A DNA stretch of 62,194 nt, from assembly GCA_011390455.1 (NCBI GenBank), contig JAABSI010000008.1:1-62194 (forward strand). Direction: 5' to 3'. This stretch comes from Trueperaceae bacterium. GTDB lineage: Bacteria; Deinococcota; Deinococci; Deinococcales; Trueperaceae. The translations under genes were made by a program, and so were the position numbers. Under the pieces are notes generated by a model. That model did no database searches and had not been told where the DNA came from. It worked only from the letters and a program-made list of their open reading frames with translations. Shown in pieces: positions 35,957-44,288 of this stretch. The stretch's first letter is position 1; each line of letters opens with the position of its first letter.

Positions 35957-37156
35957 GTGCTCCTCGAGAACCTCAAGACCGCCCTCGAGGCGCTGTTCGG
36001 CAACCGGCTGCGCTCGCTCCTGACGCTCTCGGGGGTGGTCATCGGGGTCTTCGCGGTCACGACCACGATCAGCCTCGGCCAGATCGCCACCGCCGGCATC
36101 ACCGGCGAGCTGCAGGCGTTCGGCGCGCAGTCGCTCTTCGTGTCGCGGGTCTTCGACGACGCGACGTCCGAGCGCTTCACGGACGACGACATCGAGGCGC
36201 TCAGCCGACTGCCCATCGAGATCCTGCGCTCGCGCTCCACCAACGTCTGGGCCGTCGCGGACGACGTCCGGGAACGCATCTCGGTCAACGGCACCACGGC
36301 CAACGCACCGCAGATCGACCGCTCGATCGAACTGCGCCGCGGCCGCTTCTTCAGCGAGGCCGACGCCGCGCGCGGCGCGCCGGTGGTCGTGCTGTCGGCG
36401 GACGCCGCCGAGGCGCTCTTCGAGGGCGTCGCCGACCCGGTCGGCCGCGAGGTGGTGCTCGAGACGCCGGGCGGCAACCGCAGCTTCTACACCGTCATCG
36501 GCGTCAAGGAGCGCATCTCCGGCGCGCTCGGGGCGTTCGCGAACGACGTCTCGGGGGACGTGCCGCTCGAGAGCCTCTACCGCGACTTCCCCGGCCTGAC
36601 GCGCGGGGTGTACGACTTCCTGCCGATCACGATCGCGCTCGACCGCGACGCGGCCGCCATCGAGCAGCAGGTGCGCGCCATCCTCGATCGGCGGCGGCCG
36701 CCCGACAGCTACCAGCTCCAGTCCATCGAAGGGGCGCTCGGGCTCTTCAACACGATCACCGTGATCCTGCAGGCGCTGCTCGGCGGCATCGGCGGCATCA
36801 GCCTGCTGGTGGGCGGCATCGGGATCCTGAACATCATGCTGGTCAGCGTCACCGAGCGGACCCGCGAGATCGGGCTGCGCAAGGCCCTCGGCGCGAAGCC
36901 GCGCACGATCTTGCAGCAGTTCCTGATCGAGGCGGTGGTGCTCACCGTCATCGGTGGGACCGTGGGCGTGGTGCTCTCCATCCTCGTGCTCTGGGGGGTC
37001 GTGGCGGCGGTGCCGTTCCTGGACGTGTTCGTGCTCAACCCGTGGGTGATCGCGATGGCGCTCGGCGTGTCGGTCGCGACCGGCGTGATCTTCGGGGTCT
37101 GGCCGGCCCGCCGGGCGGCGGCGCTCAGCCCGATCGAGGCGCTCCGGTACGAATGA
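35957..37156 (+). CDS. MacB-like ABC permease
   Basis: The 399-residue protein has four membrane helices. One (about 20-45) precedes a large periplasmic MacB_PCD domain, and three follow at the C-terminus, with the FtsX motif GISLLVGGIGILNIMLVSVTERTREIGLRKALGAKPRTI. Such type VII ABC systems extrude peptides, macrolides or lipids from the periplasm through TolC. Substrate unknown. The GTG start is 2 bases after the ATPase stop. Confidence 0.9.
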   Translation: MLLENLKTALEALFGNRLRSLLTLSGVVIGVFAVTTTISLGQIATAGITGELQAFGAQSLFVSRVFDDATSERFTDDDIEALSRLPIEILRSRSTNVWAVADDVRERISVNGTTANAPQIDRSIELRRGRFFSEADAARGAPVVVLSADAAEALFEGVADPVGREVVLETPGGNRSFYTVIGVKERISGALGAFANDVSGDVPLESLYRDFPGLTRGVYDFLPITIALDRDAAAIEQQVRAILDRRRPPDSYQLQSIEGALGLFNTITVILQALLGGIGGISLLVGGIGILNIMLVSVTERTREIGLRKALGAKPRTILQQFLIEAVVLTVIGGTVGVVLSILVLWGVVAAVPFLDVFVLNPWVIAMALGVSVATGVIFGVWPARRAAALSPIEALRYE

Positions 37157-37178
37157 GGGCGAACGCGGACGGGCGCGC

Positions 37179-38024
37179 TTGACCTGGTGGCTGCTCGCGC
37201 TCGCGGCCGGAGGCGCCAGCGCCCTCAACGTCGCCGCCTCCAAGCGCCTCGTCGCCCGGGTGCGCCCGGCGGTGTTGGGCGGCATGGTCCACCTGATGGG
37301 CGGGGTCCTGTGCCTCGCCCTCCTGCCCCTCGCAGGCGTCGACCTGGCGCCGGCCGGCGCGCGGGTGCCGCACCTGGCGCTGATGACGGGCGTCTACGTC
37401 GTCGGCAACCTGCTGTACTTCGCGGCGTTGGCGCGCTCGCAGCTCTCGGAGATCGACCTGTTCCTGCGCTCGTCCGCGCTCTGGACGGTGGTGGGCGGCG
37501 CCGCGCTCCTGGGCGAGTCGTTCCCGCCCGCCGCGCTCCTGGGCGTGGTCTTCGTGCTCGCCTCGCTCGCGACGGTCGCGGAGCGCCCGCGGCGCCTGCG
37601 CTTCTCGGGCGCCCAGGGGCTCGCGCTCGGTGCGGCGGTCGCCTTCGGCGCCGGCAACGTGGTCGACAAGGCGATCAGCGCCCCCTTCGACCCGCTCGGT
37701 TACACCGCCCTCAACCTCGTCCTCACCGGGATCGGGATGCTCGTCGTGGCGCGGCCGCGCGTGCGCGAGCTCCTCGCACCGGCGCTGTGGCGTCCGACGG
37801 CGTGGACGATCGCGGCGACCTTCGCCCTCACCCAGTGGCTCTTGATCCTCGCCTTCGCCGCCGGCGGCAGCGCCGGGGGCGTGATCCTGCTCGCCCAGGT
37901 CCGCTTGCTGGTGCTGATGTCGGTCGGGGTGCTGCTCCTGGGCGAACGCGACCGCCTCGGGCGCAAGGCGCTCGCGGCGGTGCTCATGCTGGCCGGGGTG
38001 GCGGCGCTCGTCGGCTCGGGATGA
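37179..38024 (+). CDS. EamA/DMT superfamily transporter
   Basis: The 281-residue protein has ten predicted helices in two repeats, each like an EamA domain. Examples are LRSSALWTVVGGAALLGESFPPAALLGVVFVLASL and LAQVRLLVLMSVGVLLLGERDRLGRKALAAVLMLAGV. It probably exports or imports a small metabolite. The start is TTG at 37179 because no ATG or GTG gives the full first helix. It may be read through from the efflux operon, 22 bases upstream. Confidence 0.8.
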   Translation: MTWWLLALAAGGASALNVAASKRLVARVRPAVLGGMVHLMGGVLCLALLPLAGVDLAPAGARVPHLALMTGVYVVGNLLYFAALARSQLSEIDLFLRSSALWTVVGGAALLGESFPPAALLGVVFVLASLATVAERPRRLRFSGAQGLALGAAVAFGAGNVVDKAISAPFDPLGYTALNLVLTGIGMLVVARPRVRELLAPALWRPTAWTIAATFALTQWLLILAFAAGGSAGGVILLAQVRLLVLMSVGVLLLGERDRLGRKALAAVLMLAGVAALVGSG

Positions 38025-38080
38025 CGCGCCTTCGGTTCAGGCGCACGCGACCTGCCGCGCACCGGGGGGTACCCTGAGCC

Positions 38081-38776
38081 ATGAACGAACCCGCTCGCGG
38101 CACCGACCTCGATCCCGACGCGCGAGCGCGCGCTGCGGTGGGGTCGGCGGAGCTGCTCGAGGCGCCGAGGCTCGCCGACGCGCTCGTCTCGGGCGACACC
38201 TCGGACGCCTGGTCGGCCCTGCGCACCGCGCTCGTCGGCGGGGCCAGGTACGCCGACGTGGCGACCGACGTGCTCGGCCCCGCGCTCGTCGAGGTCGGCG
38301 CGCGCTGGGCCGAGCGGCGCATCACCGTCGCTCAGGAGCACCTCGCCACGGCGAACGCGACCATGCTGCTCGGCCACGCGTTCCTGGACGCCGAGGTCGC
38401 CGCCCCCAACGGTCGCAAGGCGGTGTTCGCGTGCGTCGCGGGCAACCACCACGCGCTGGGCGTCCGGATCCTGAGCGACGCCTTCGCGATCGAGGGCTGG
38501 GACGTGCGGTCGCTCGGCGCGAACGTCCCGACCGACGACCTGATCGCCTTCGTGCGCGCCGAGGCGCCCGACGTGGTCGGGCTGTCGCTGTCGGACGTGG
38601 AGCAGGCCGACGCGGCGCGCGCCGTCGCCGCCGCCGCGCGCGCCTCGGAGGGCCACCCGTCCCCCGTCGTGGTCGTCGGCGGGTTCCCGTTCGTGCACGG
38701 AGCGTTGACGGCGGCCGACGTCGACGCGGACGCGGCCCACGTGGACGTCCGGAGCGCCATCGATGCCCTCGGATGA
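38081..38776 (+). CDS. CarH-like B12-binding domain protein, possible light sensor
   Basis: The 231-residue protein has a four-helix bundle (about 21-105) and a B12-binding Rossmann domain (about 112-230) but no DNA-binding domain. The bundle carries W76-x9-E86-H87, the adenosyl-capping motif of B12 photoreceptors. The B12 motif is N122-x-H124-x-x-G127, with Asn replacing the usual Asp or Glu, then SxL and GG. The residue after W is Ala where Thermus CarH has the light-state His. A TACCCT box (38070-38075) is 5 bases from the ATG. It overlaps the next gene by 14 bases. Confidence 0.82.
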   Translation: MNEPARGTDLDPDARARAAVGSAELLEAPRLADALVSGDTSDAWSALRTALVGGARYADVATDVLGPALVEVGARWAERRITVAQEHLATANATMLLGHAFLDAEVAAPNGRKAVFACVAGNHHALGVRILSDAFAIEGWDVRSLGANVPTDDLIAFVRAEAPDVVGLSLSDVEQADAARAVAAAARASEGHPSPVVVVGGFPFVHGALTAADVDADAAHVDVRSAIDALG

Positions 38777-39737
38777 GCGCGCCGACGAGCTCGCGGCGGC
38801 CTCGGGCGCCCCGCAGGATGCCTTGGCGCTGCTCCGCGGCTTCCGCACGATCGTGTGGGCCGCGTTCGACGCCCAAGGTCGCTTGACAGGATCGAACCTC
38901 GGCTTCGCCGCGTTGGCCCCCCAGCTCGACGGCGCGACCGACCCGGAGCGCGCTGCCGGCGTGTTCGTGTCCCCGACGCTCGAGGAGCTGCTCGCGCAGC
39001 CGGTGGACGAACGCGGGGTGGCGTACCGGGGGTTGCTCACGGTCGTGGACGCGAACGAGCGGGCGCTCAGCCTCCGCGGCGCTGCCGCGCGCCGCGGCGA
39101 TGGCCTCGTCGTGCTCGCCGAGCACGCCACCGAGGAGACCCAGGACGCGCTCGACGCGGTCCTGCGCCTGAACGAAGAGCTGGCCGACACGCAGCGGGAG
39201 CTGGTCGTGGCGCGCCGCCGGCTCGAGGCGCGCGAAGCGGCGCTCAAGACGCTCGCCGCCACCGACGCGCTCACCGGGCTGGCCAACCGCCGCGCCTTCC
39301 TCGATCACCTCGAAGCCGCGGTGCAACGCGTCGCGCGGGGCCACGCCGCCGCTCTGTTGATGCTCGACATCGACGACTTCAAGCAGACCAACGATCGCTG
39401 GGGCCACCCGACGGGGGACGCCCACCTGATCGCCGTGGCGCACGCGATGCGCGCGTCGGTGCGCGGGTACGACGTACCGGCCCGGTTCGCCGGGGACGAG
39501 TTCGCGGTCCTGCTGCCCGACGCCGACCTCGACCACGCGACGGAGGTCGCCGGCCGGCTGCTCGCGGCGGCGCGCACGCCCCGCGGCGCCGACGTCCCGG
39601 ACGGCGTTCGCGTCAGCATCGGCGCGATCGTGCTGCGCGACGGCGAGCCGGCCGAAGAGGCGGTCAAGCGCGTCGACCGCGCCCTGTACGCGGCCAAGCA
39701 CGCCGGTCGCGGCCGCGTCGTCGCGGCCGACGACTGA
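38763..39737 (+). CDS. Diguanylate cyclase (GGDEF domain)
   Basis: The 324-residue soluble protein has a PAS-like N-terminus (about 20-122), a helix (about 125-162) and a GGDEF domain. Motifs include TDALTGLANRR (167-177), the inhibitory RxxD site (R234-D237) and AGDEF (243-247), where Ala for the first Gly is tolerated. It should make cyclic-di-GMP from GTP. It starts inside the B12-protein gene (14-base overlap), so the two are translationally coupled and probably work together. Confidence 0.9.
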   Translation: MPSDERADELAAASGAPQDALALLRGFRTIVWAAFDAQGRLTGSNLGFAALAPQLDGATDPERAAGVFVSPTLEELLAQPVDERGVAYRGLLTVVDANERALSLRGAAARRGDGLVVLAEHATEETQDALDAVLRLNEELADTQRELVVARRRLEAREAALKTLAATDALTGLANRRAFLDHLEAAVQRVARGHAAALLMLDIDDFKQTNDRWGHPTGDAHLIAVAHAMRASVRGYDVPARFAGDEFAVLLPDADLDHATEVAGRLLAAARTPRGADVPDGVRVSIGAIVLRDGEPAEEAVKRVDRALYAAKHAGRGRVVAADD

Positions 39738-39748
39738 CCTCCGGAGGC

Positions 39749-40903
39749 CTACCGCAGCAAGGCCAGGAACACGCCGGCCGCGACCGCGGACCCGATCACG
39801 CCCGCCACGTTGGGCCCCATCGCCGCCATGAGCGGGTTGACGCGCCCTTGCGTGTGCTCGGCGACGAAGGTCTGGACGACGCGCGCCGACATCGGCACCG
39901 CCGAGACGCCGGCCGCGCCGATGCACGGGTTGATGCGGCGCGCGCGCGGCAACACCAGGTTCAGGAGCTTGGCGAACACGATGCCGCCGGCGGTGCTGAA
40001 GGCGAAGGCCACCGCCCCGAGGAGCAGGATGAAGAGCGTCTGCGGCCGCAGGAAGCTCGCGCCGTCCATGGTCGCGCCGATCGTCAACCCCAGCAGGATC
40101 GTGACGGTGTTGATGAGCGGACCGGACGCGGTCTTCGCGAGCCGATCGGTGACGCCCGATTCGCGCAGCAGGTTGCCGAACATCAGCAAGCCCACGAGCG
40201 GCGCCGCCGGTGGGATCGCGAGCGACACGAGCACCGCGATCGCGATCGGGAACAGGATCACGGCCGTGCGCGAGACGACGGCCTCGTCGGCCACCGGGAT
40301 CTCGCGCTCGGCGGGCGAGGTCAGGAGGCGCAGGATGGGCGGCTGGATGACCGGCACGAGCGCCATGTAGCTGTACGCCGCGACCGCGACGGCGCCCAGG
40401 AGCTCGGGCGCGAGGATCGCGGTCAGGAAGATCGAGGTGGGGCCGTCGGCCCCGCCGATGATGCCGATGGAGGCCGCCTCACGCACCTCGAAGCCGAACA
40501 CGTAATGGGCGCCGAGCGCCGCGACGAAGATGCCCACCTGCGCCGCGGCGCCCAAGACCAGCATCAGCGGGCGCGCCAGCAGCGGCCGGAAGTCGGTGAG
40601 CGCCCCGACCCCCAAGAAGATCAGTGGCGGGAGCAGCTCGGTGCCGATGCCGGCGTCGTAGAGGAGCTGCAGCAGCGGTACGTGGCCGTCCGCACCGGGG
40701 ACGAAGGTGCTCGAGGCGGCGAGGTTCGCCCCCGGCAGGTTCGCCAGCGCCGCCCCGAAGCCGATCGGCACCAACAGGAGCGGCTCGTAGTTGCGGGTGA
40801 CCGCGAGGTAGATGAGCACGCCGGCGATCGCGAACATCACCGCGTTCTGCCACGTGAGCGCGGCGAAGCCGCTCCCCTGCGCCAGCGCGATCCAGGCGTC
40901 CAC
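39749..40903 (-). CDS. oadB: Sodium-pumping decarboxylase beta subunit
   Basis: The 384-residue integral-membrane protein has about eleven helices. Conserved family segments are GIIGGADGPTSIFLT and NPCIGAAGVSAVPMSARVVQ, and the C-terminal NPLMAAMGPNVAGVIGSAVAAG. It couples decarboxylation of carboxybiotin to sodium export. The GTG start is one base after the oadA stop, within one operon. Confidence 0.92.
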   Translation of the reverse strand: MDAWIALAQGSGFAALTWQNAVMFAIAGVLIYLAVTRNYEPLLLVPIGFGAALANLPGANLAASSTFVPGADGHVPLLQLLYDAGIGTELLPPLIFLGVGALTDFRPLLARPLMLVLGAAAQVGIFVAALGAHYVFGFEVREAASIGIIGGADGPTSIFLTAILAPELLGAVAVAAYSYMALVPVIQPPILRLLTSPAEREIPVADEAVVSRTAVILFPIAIAVLVSLAIPPAAPLVGLLMFGNLLRESGVTDRLAKTASGPLINTVTILLGLTIGATMDGASFLRPQTLFILLLGAVAFAFSTAGGIVFAKLLNLVLPRARRINPCIGAAGVSAVPMSARVVQTFVAEHTQGRVNPLMAAMGPNVAGVIGSAVAAGVFLALLR

Positions 40904-40904
40904 G

Positions 40905-42824
40905 TCAGGCCCCGGACGGCCCGACGCTCACGATGGCGTCGCCCGCCCGGACCTCGTCGCCCGGGCGCGCGTGCACCCGCACGACCGTGCCGGCCACGGG
41001 CGTACGCACGTCGTGCTGCGCCTTCATCGCCTCGACCGCCGCGACCACCTGGCCGGCGACGACCGCCTCACCCTCCTTCACCCGGATCGCGACGACCTCG
41101 ACGGTGCCACCGAAGGGCGAGTGGACCTCCGTGGCGGCCTGCCTCGGCTCCGGCGTGTAGGGGAACCCCGGCGCGGGCGGCGTGCCGGCGGGCGCGACGG
41201 CGCGGGGGGCGGCGCTGCGCGCGGCGCCCGCACCACCGGCGTCCTCCGGGCCGGCGACGGTGACCCGGAACGAGCGGGCGACGCCGCCCTCCTCCACCGT
41301 GACCGTGGTCACGACCGGCGCCGACCACGCCGGGGCCGGCGCCGACGCGGGCGCCACGGCGGACGGCGCGGCGGCGGGCGGCGCTTCCTCCGGCTCCTTC
41401 TTGAGCGGCAGGTTCACCCGCGCGCGCCCGGTGAGCAGGCGCAGGCCCTCGTTCAGCTCGACGTCCTTGCCGGGCACCAGCGCCGACGCGACCAGGAACA
41501 CGTGCTCGTCGGTCTCGGTGAGGCCGTGTGCGCGCAGCGCCGCGCGCGCCGGCCCCAGGCTGTCGGCCGCCTTCTCGAGCGGATCGCCGTCGAACGGTTC
41601 GAGCTTCAGCTGCTCCGCGGCCGTACGGACCACGTCGGGATCGGGCGGTTCGGGCGGCCGACCGAAGTAGCCGAGCACCGAACGGCCGTAGCCGGCGTCG
41701 ATCTTCTTCCAGCGACCGTGCAGCACGTTGTTGAAGGCCTGGAGCCAGTACTGCTGGCTCCCAGGGGTCACGCTGGTCCAGCCGCCGCCCGCCTCGACGA
41801 CGACGGGGAACTCGGCGAGCACCTCCGAGTAGCGGTCGAGGATGCCGGCCTGCTTCATCATCTGCACGTTCGGGCCGATGGCGCCGCCGGGCATCGGGAA
41901 GTCGACCACGCGCGCGTCGGCCGCGAGCGTGATCGGGTTGAACTCGTACGCCGCCAAACCCTCGGTCAAAAGCGCCTCCACCTCGCCCATGCGCCCCACG
42001 TCGAGGTCGAGCTCGAGCCCGGTCCCCTTGAGCGCGTGCGCCATCGAGCGCACGTCGGGCTGCGAGGTACCCGAGGCGAGCGGCCGTACGGAGAGGTCGA
42101 TGCCGTCCGCGCCCCCCTCGAGCGCGGCGAGGTAGCAGGCCACGGCCATCGAGGCGGTGTCGTGGGTGTGGTGCCACAGCGGCACGTCGGGCGGCAGGAT
42201 GCGCTTGAGGCCCTTGGCGGTCTCGAAGACGGTGGTCGGGTCGGTGGTGCCCGAGGCGTCCTTCATGCACACCGAATCGACGCGCACGCCCGACTCGAGC
42301 ACCCGACGGACGACGTCGACGTAGTACGCGGGCGTGTGGACCGCTTCGGAGCGGTACGGCAGGCCCATGGTGGCGACGCAGAGCTGGTGGTGCATGCCGG
42401 CGTCGACGATCGGTCGCGCGGTGGCGACCAGGTTGTCCACGTCGTTCATGAAGTCGAAGTTGCGGTCGACGGTGGTGCCGTGCTTGGCCATGAGCTTCGC
42501 CTGCAGCTCGAGCGCGTCCAGACGCTGGCTGGCGAGCGTGACCCCCGAGACCGAGCGCGTGAGGATCTGCAGGTCGACGCCGGGGCCGGCCGCGGCGCGC
42601 ATGCGGTCCATCGCTTCGAACGGGTCCTCGCCGACGTAGAAGAACGGCGCTTGGTACCGCGCGCCGCCGCCGAACTCGAGGTGGCGCGCGCCCGCTGCCA
42701 CGGCGGCCTCGAGCGCGGGCAGTACGTCGCCCGTGCGCACCTTGCCCCCGAAGACGCTCTGCAGCCCGTCGCGGAACGCCGTGAGCATCACGCGCACGCG
42801 CTTGCCGTCCTTGACGTGGATCAC
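40905..42824 (-). CDS. oadA: Oxaloacetate decarboxylase alpha subunit (carboxyltransferase plus biotin domain)
   Basis: The 639-residue protein begins with a carboxyltransferase TIM barrel (about 1-300: MLTAFRDGLQSVFGGKV, CMKDASGTTDP, LWHHTHDTASMA). A PYC/OADA domain (about 300-480) and an Ala/Pro linker (about 500-565) follow. It ends with a biotinyl domain whose target is EAMKAQ (K601), with Ala replacing the usual Met after Lys. It transfers CO2 from oxaloacetate, or a related acid, to biotin. The GTG start is preceded by GGAGGAG and overlaps the oadG stop. Confidence 0.9.
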   Translation of the reverse strand: MIHVKDGKRVRVMLTAFRDGLQSVFGGKVRTGDVLPALEAAVAAGARHLEFGGGARYQAPFFYVGEDPFEAMDRMRAAAGPGVDLQILTRSVSGVTLASQRLDALELQAKLMAKHGTTVDRNFDFMNDVDNLVATARPIVDAGMHHQLCVATMGLPYRSEAVHTPAYYVDVVRRVLESGVRVDSVCMKDASGTTDPTTVFETAKGLKRILPPDVPLWHHTHDTASMAVACYLAALEGGADGIDLSVRPLASGTSQPDVRSMAHALKGTGLELDLDVGRMGEVEALLTEGLAAYEFNPITLAADARVVDFPMPGGAIGPNVQMMKQAGILDRYSEVLAEFPVVVEAGGGWTSVTPGSQQYWLQAFNNVLHGRWKKIDAGYGRSVLGYFGRPPEPPDPDVVRTAAEQLKLEPFDGDPLEKAADSLGPARAALRAHGLTETDEHVFLVASALVPGKDVELNEGLRLLTGRARVNLPLKKEPEEAPPAAAPSAVAPASAPAPAWSAPVVTTVTVEEGGVARSFRVTVAGPEDAGGAGAARSAAPRAVAPAGTPPAPGFPYTPEPRQAATEVHSPFGGTVEVVAIRVKEGEAVVAGQVVAAVEAMKAQHDVRTPVAGTVVRVHARPGDEVRAGDAIVSVGPSGA

Positions 42825-43084
42825 TTGGCTCCTCCAGTCGTTCGTTCGACGCGCACCACGCGACCGCCGGGCAGCGCGCGCTGCACGGCGACCTGGATGG
42901 CGGCGAGGGTCGGGGCGTCGAGGGTGGGGGCCGAGGCGTCGACCGCGGCGGGGGCGGGGGCCGGAGCGGCCCGCTCCGGGAACACCACCGACAGCAGGCG
43001 GATCGCGCCGGCGAGCACGGCCAGGAGGACGACCACCGCCACGAAGGCGTTCAAGGCGACGAGCCAGAGGGCGGGCTGGTCCAC
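42821..43084 (-). CDS. oadG: Sodium-pumping decarboxylase gamma subunit
   Basis: The 87-residue protein has one membrane helix (about 8-33), then an Ala/Pro linker and a short hydrophilic tail. That is the build of OadG, which helps assemble alpha and beta. Sequence similarity alone is weak; the position, just before and overlapping oadA (GTGA), supports the call. The GTG start has a GGGAGGC ribosome site. A TACGCT box (43156-43161) is a likely -10. Confidence 0.72.
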   Translation of the reverse strand: MDQPALWLVALNAFVAVVVLLAVLAGAIRLLSVVFPERAAPAPAPAAVDASAPTLDAPTLAAIQVAVQRALPGGRVVRVERTTGGAK

Positions 43085-43161
43085 GGGGCGCCTCCCGGGC
43101 GAAGCAAAGGACGACGTGGGCGCGGCGGGCCGCGCTCCGGAGGTCGTTCCCGACGAGCGTA

Positions 43162-43178
43162 CGGCACGGGGCGTGCCG
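43162..43178. terminator. Hairpin between birA and oadG
   Basis: A 7-base perfect GC-rich inverted repeat with a GGG loop lies in the gap between the birA stop and oadG. It is directly upstream of the TACGCT box, so it could terminate birA or serve as an operator for oadGAB. Confidence 0.4.
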
Positions 43179-43198
43179 GAAGGCAGGGTCGCGCGTCC

Positions 43199-44155
43199 TC
43201 AGGCAGGCGCGCGGGGTCCGTCGGCGGGGTCGATCGTCATCCGCCCGGCGCGGACCGGCTCGGACCGCCCTTCGAAGCGCAGCGACAAGTCCGGCAGCAG
43301 GGCCGCCACGCGCCCGCGCACGAGCGGTCCGGTGGCGCCCTCGTCGACCGGCCAGATGGAGACCACCCGACCGAGGAACGCGGCGCGCTCCCGGTACGCG
43401 TCGACGAGGGCCGCGCCGTCGCCCGCCTGGAGCAGGGCCCGCCCGCGCTCGAGCTCGTCGAGCAGCGGTGGCAGCAGGGCGGTCCACGCGTGCGGCTCGC
43501 GGGCACCGAACCCGTGCGGATCGACGTCGGCGAGCGAGGTCGGCGGGGCGGCTCGGGGGGAGGGGGCGATCTCGGGCGCCCAGGCGGCGTTCGCGCCCAC
43601 CCCCACCACCGCGTGGCGTGCGCGGCCGGCCTGGAGCTGGGTGGCGACGAGCACGCCCGCGATCTTGCGGTCGTCGACGAGCACGTCGTTCACCCACTTG
43701 AGCCGCGGCACGACGCGCCCGTCGGTGGCGCGCTCGATCGCGCGTGCGATCGCGACCGCGGGCAGGGCCGCGAGCCCGGCCTGCGCCGCCGCGGCGTCGA
43801 CGTCGAGCGGCAGGTGCACGCTGACGTGCAGGTTGCCGCGCAGGGCGGCCCACGGTCGACCGCGCTGGCCGTGGAACCGCGACCCCGTGCACGCCACGCC
43901 GGCGAGGCCGGCCGGCACGTCGCGTCCGGCCGCGAGGTGCTCGTTGAGCGCATCGAACTGCGATCGGGGCGCTTCGTCGACGACCACGACGATGCGGTCG
44001 GCCCCGTCCGGCGCCCACCACGCGGGCCGCGCCGAGCCCAGCAGCGCCCATGCGGCCGCCAGCTCGTCCGGGAGACCGGACGCGGCGGAGCGCCACGCAG
44101 CGCCTGCAGGGACCAGCGGTCGAGCGTCGTCGGGGGCGTCGGTGAGGATCGGCAT
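43199..44155 (-). CDS. birA: Biotin protein ligase
   Basis: The 318-residue protein matches the BPL/LplA fold. It has a biotin loop-like TGSRFHGQRGRPWAALRGNLHVSVHL (about 90-115), then RLKWVNDVLVDDRKIAGVL with the catalytic Lys, VVGVGANAAW and a C-terminal SH3-like domain. There is no helix-turn-helix; instead, about 85 N-terminal residues are unfamiliar. It lies just upstream of oadGAB, whose OadA needs biotin, so it probably serves this enzyme. TATGCT is 18 bases before the ATG. Confidence 0.85.
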   Translation of the reverse strand: MPILTDAPDDARPLVPAGAAWRSAASGLPDELAAAWALLGSARPAWWAPDGADRIVVVVDEAPRSQFDALNEHLAAGRDVPAGLAGVACTGSRFHGQRGRPWAALRGNLHVSVHLPLDVDAAAAQAGLAALPAVAIARAIERATDGRVVPRLKWVNDVLVDDRKIAGVLVATQLQAGRARHAVVGVGANAAWAPEIAPSPRAAPPTSLADVDPHGFGAREPHAWTALLPPLLDELERGRALLQAGDGAALVDAYRERAAFLGRVVSIWPVDEGATGPLVRGRVAALLPDLSLRFEGRSEPVRAGRMTIDPADGPRAPA

Positions 44156-44233
44156 CGGGGGCGTCCGCGCCGAGCATACGCGGCCGGCCCGCGCTCGGGG
44201 CCCGCACGTCGGGCGTCGACCACAGGCGACGAA

Positions 44234-44266
44234 CGTGCCCGCCGCTCGAACCGAGCGGCGGGCACG
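44234..44266 (-). terminator. Hairpin terminator after the short-chain dehydrogenase gene
   Basis: A perfect 15-base inverted repeat (44234-44248 with 44252-44266) has an AAC loop. It lies 23 bases past the stop of the minus-strand dehydrogenase gene and before birA. No T tract is present, as at the other hairpins here. Confidence 0.7.
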
Positions 44267-44288
44267 ACGGTCGGACGATGGGCGCGGC

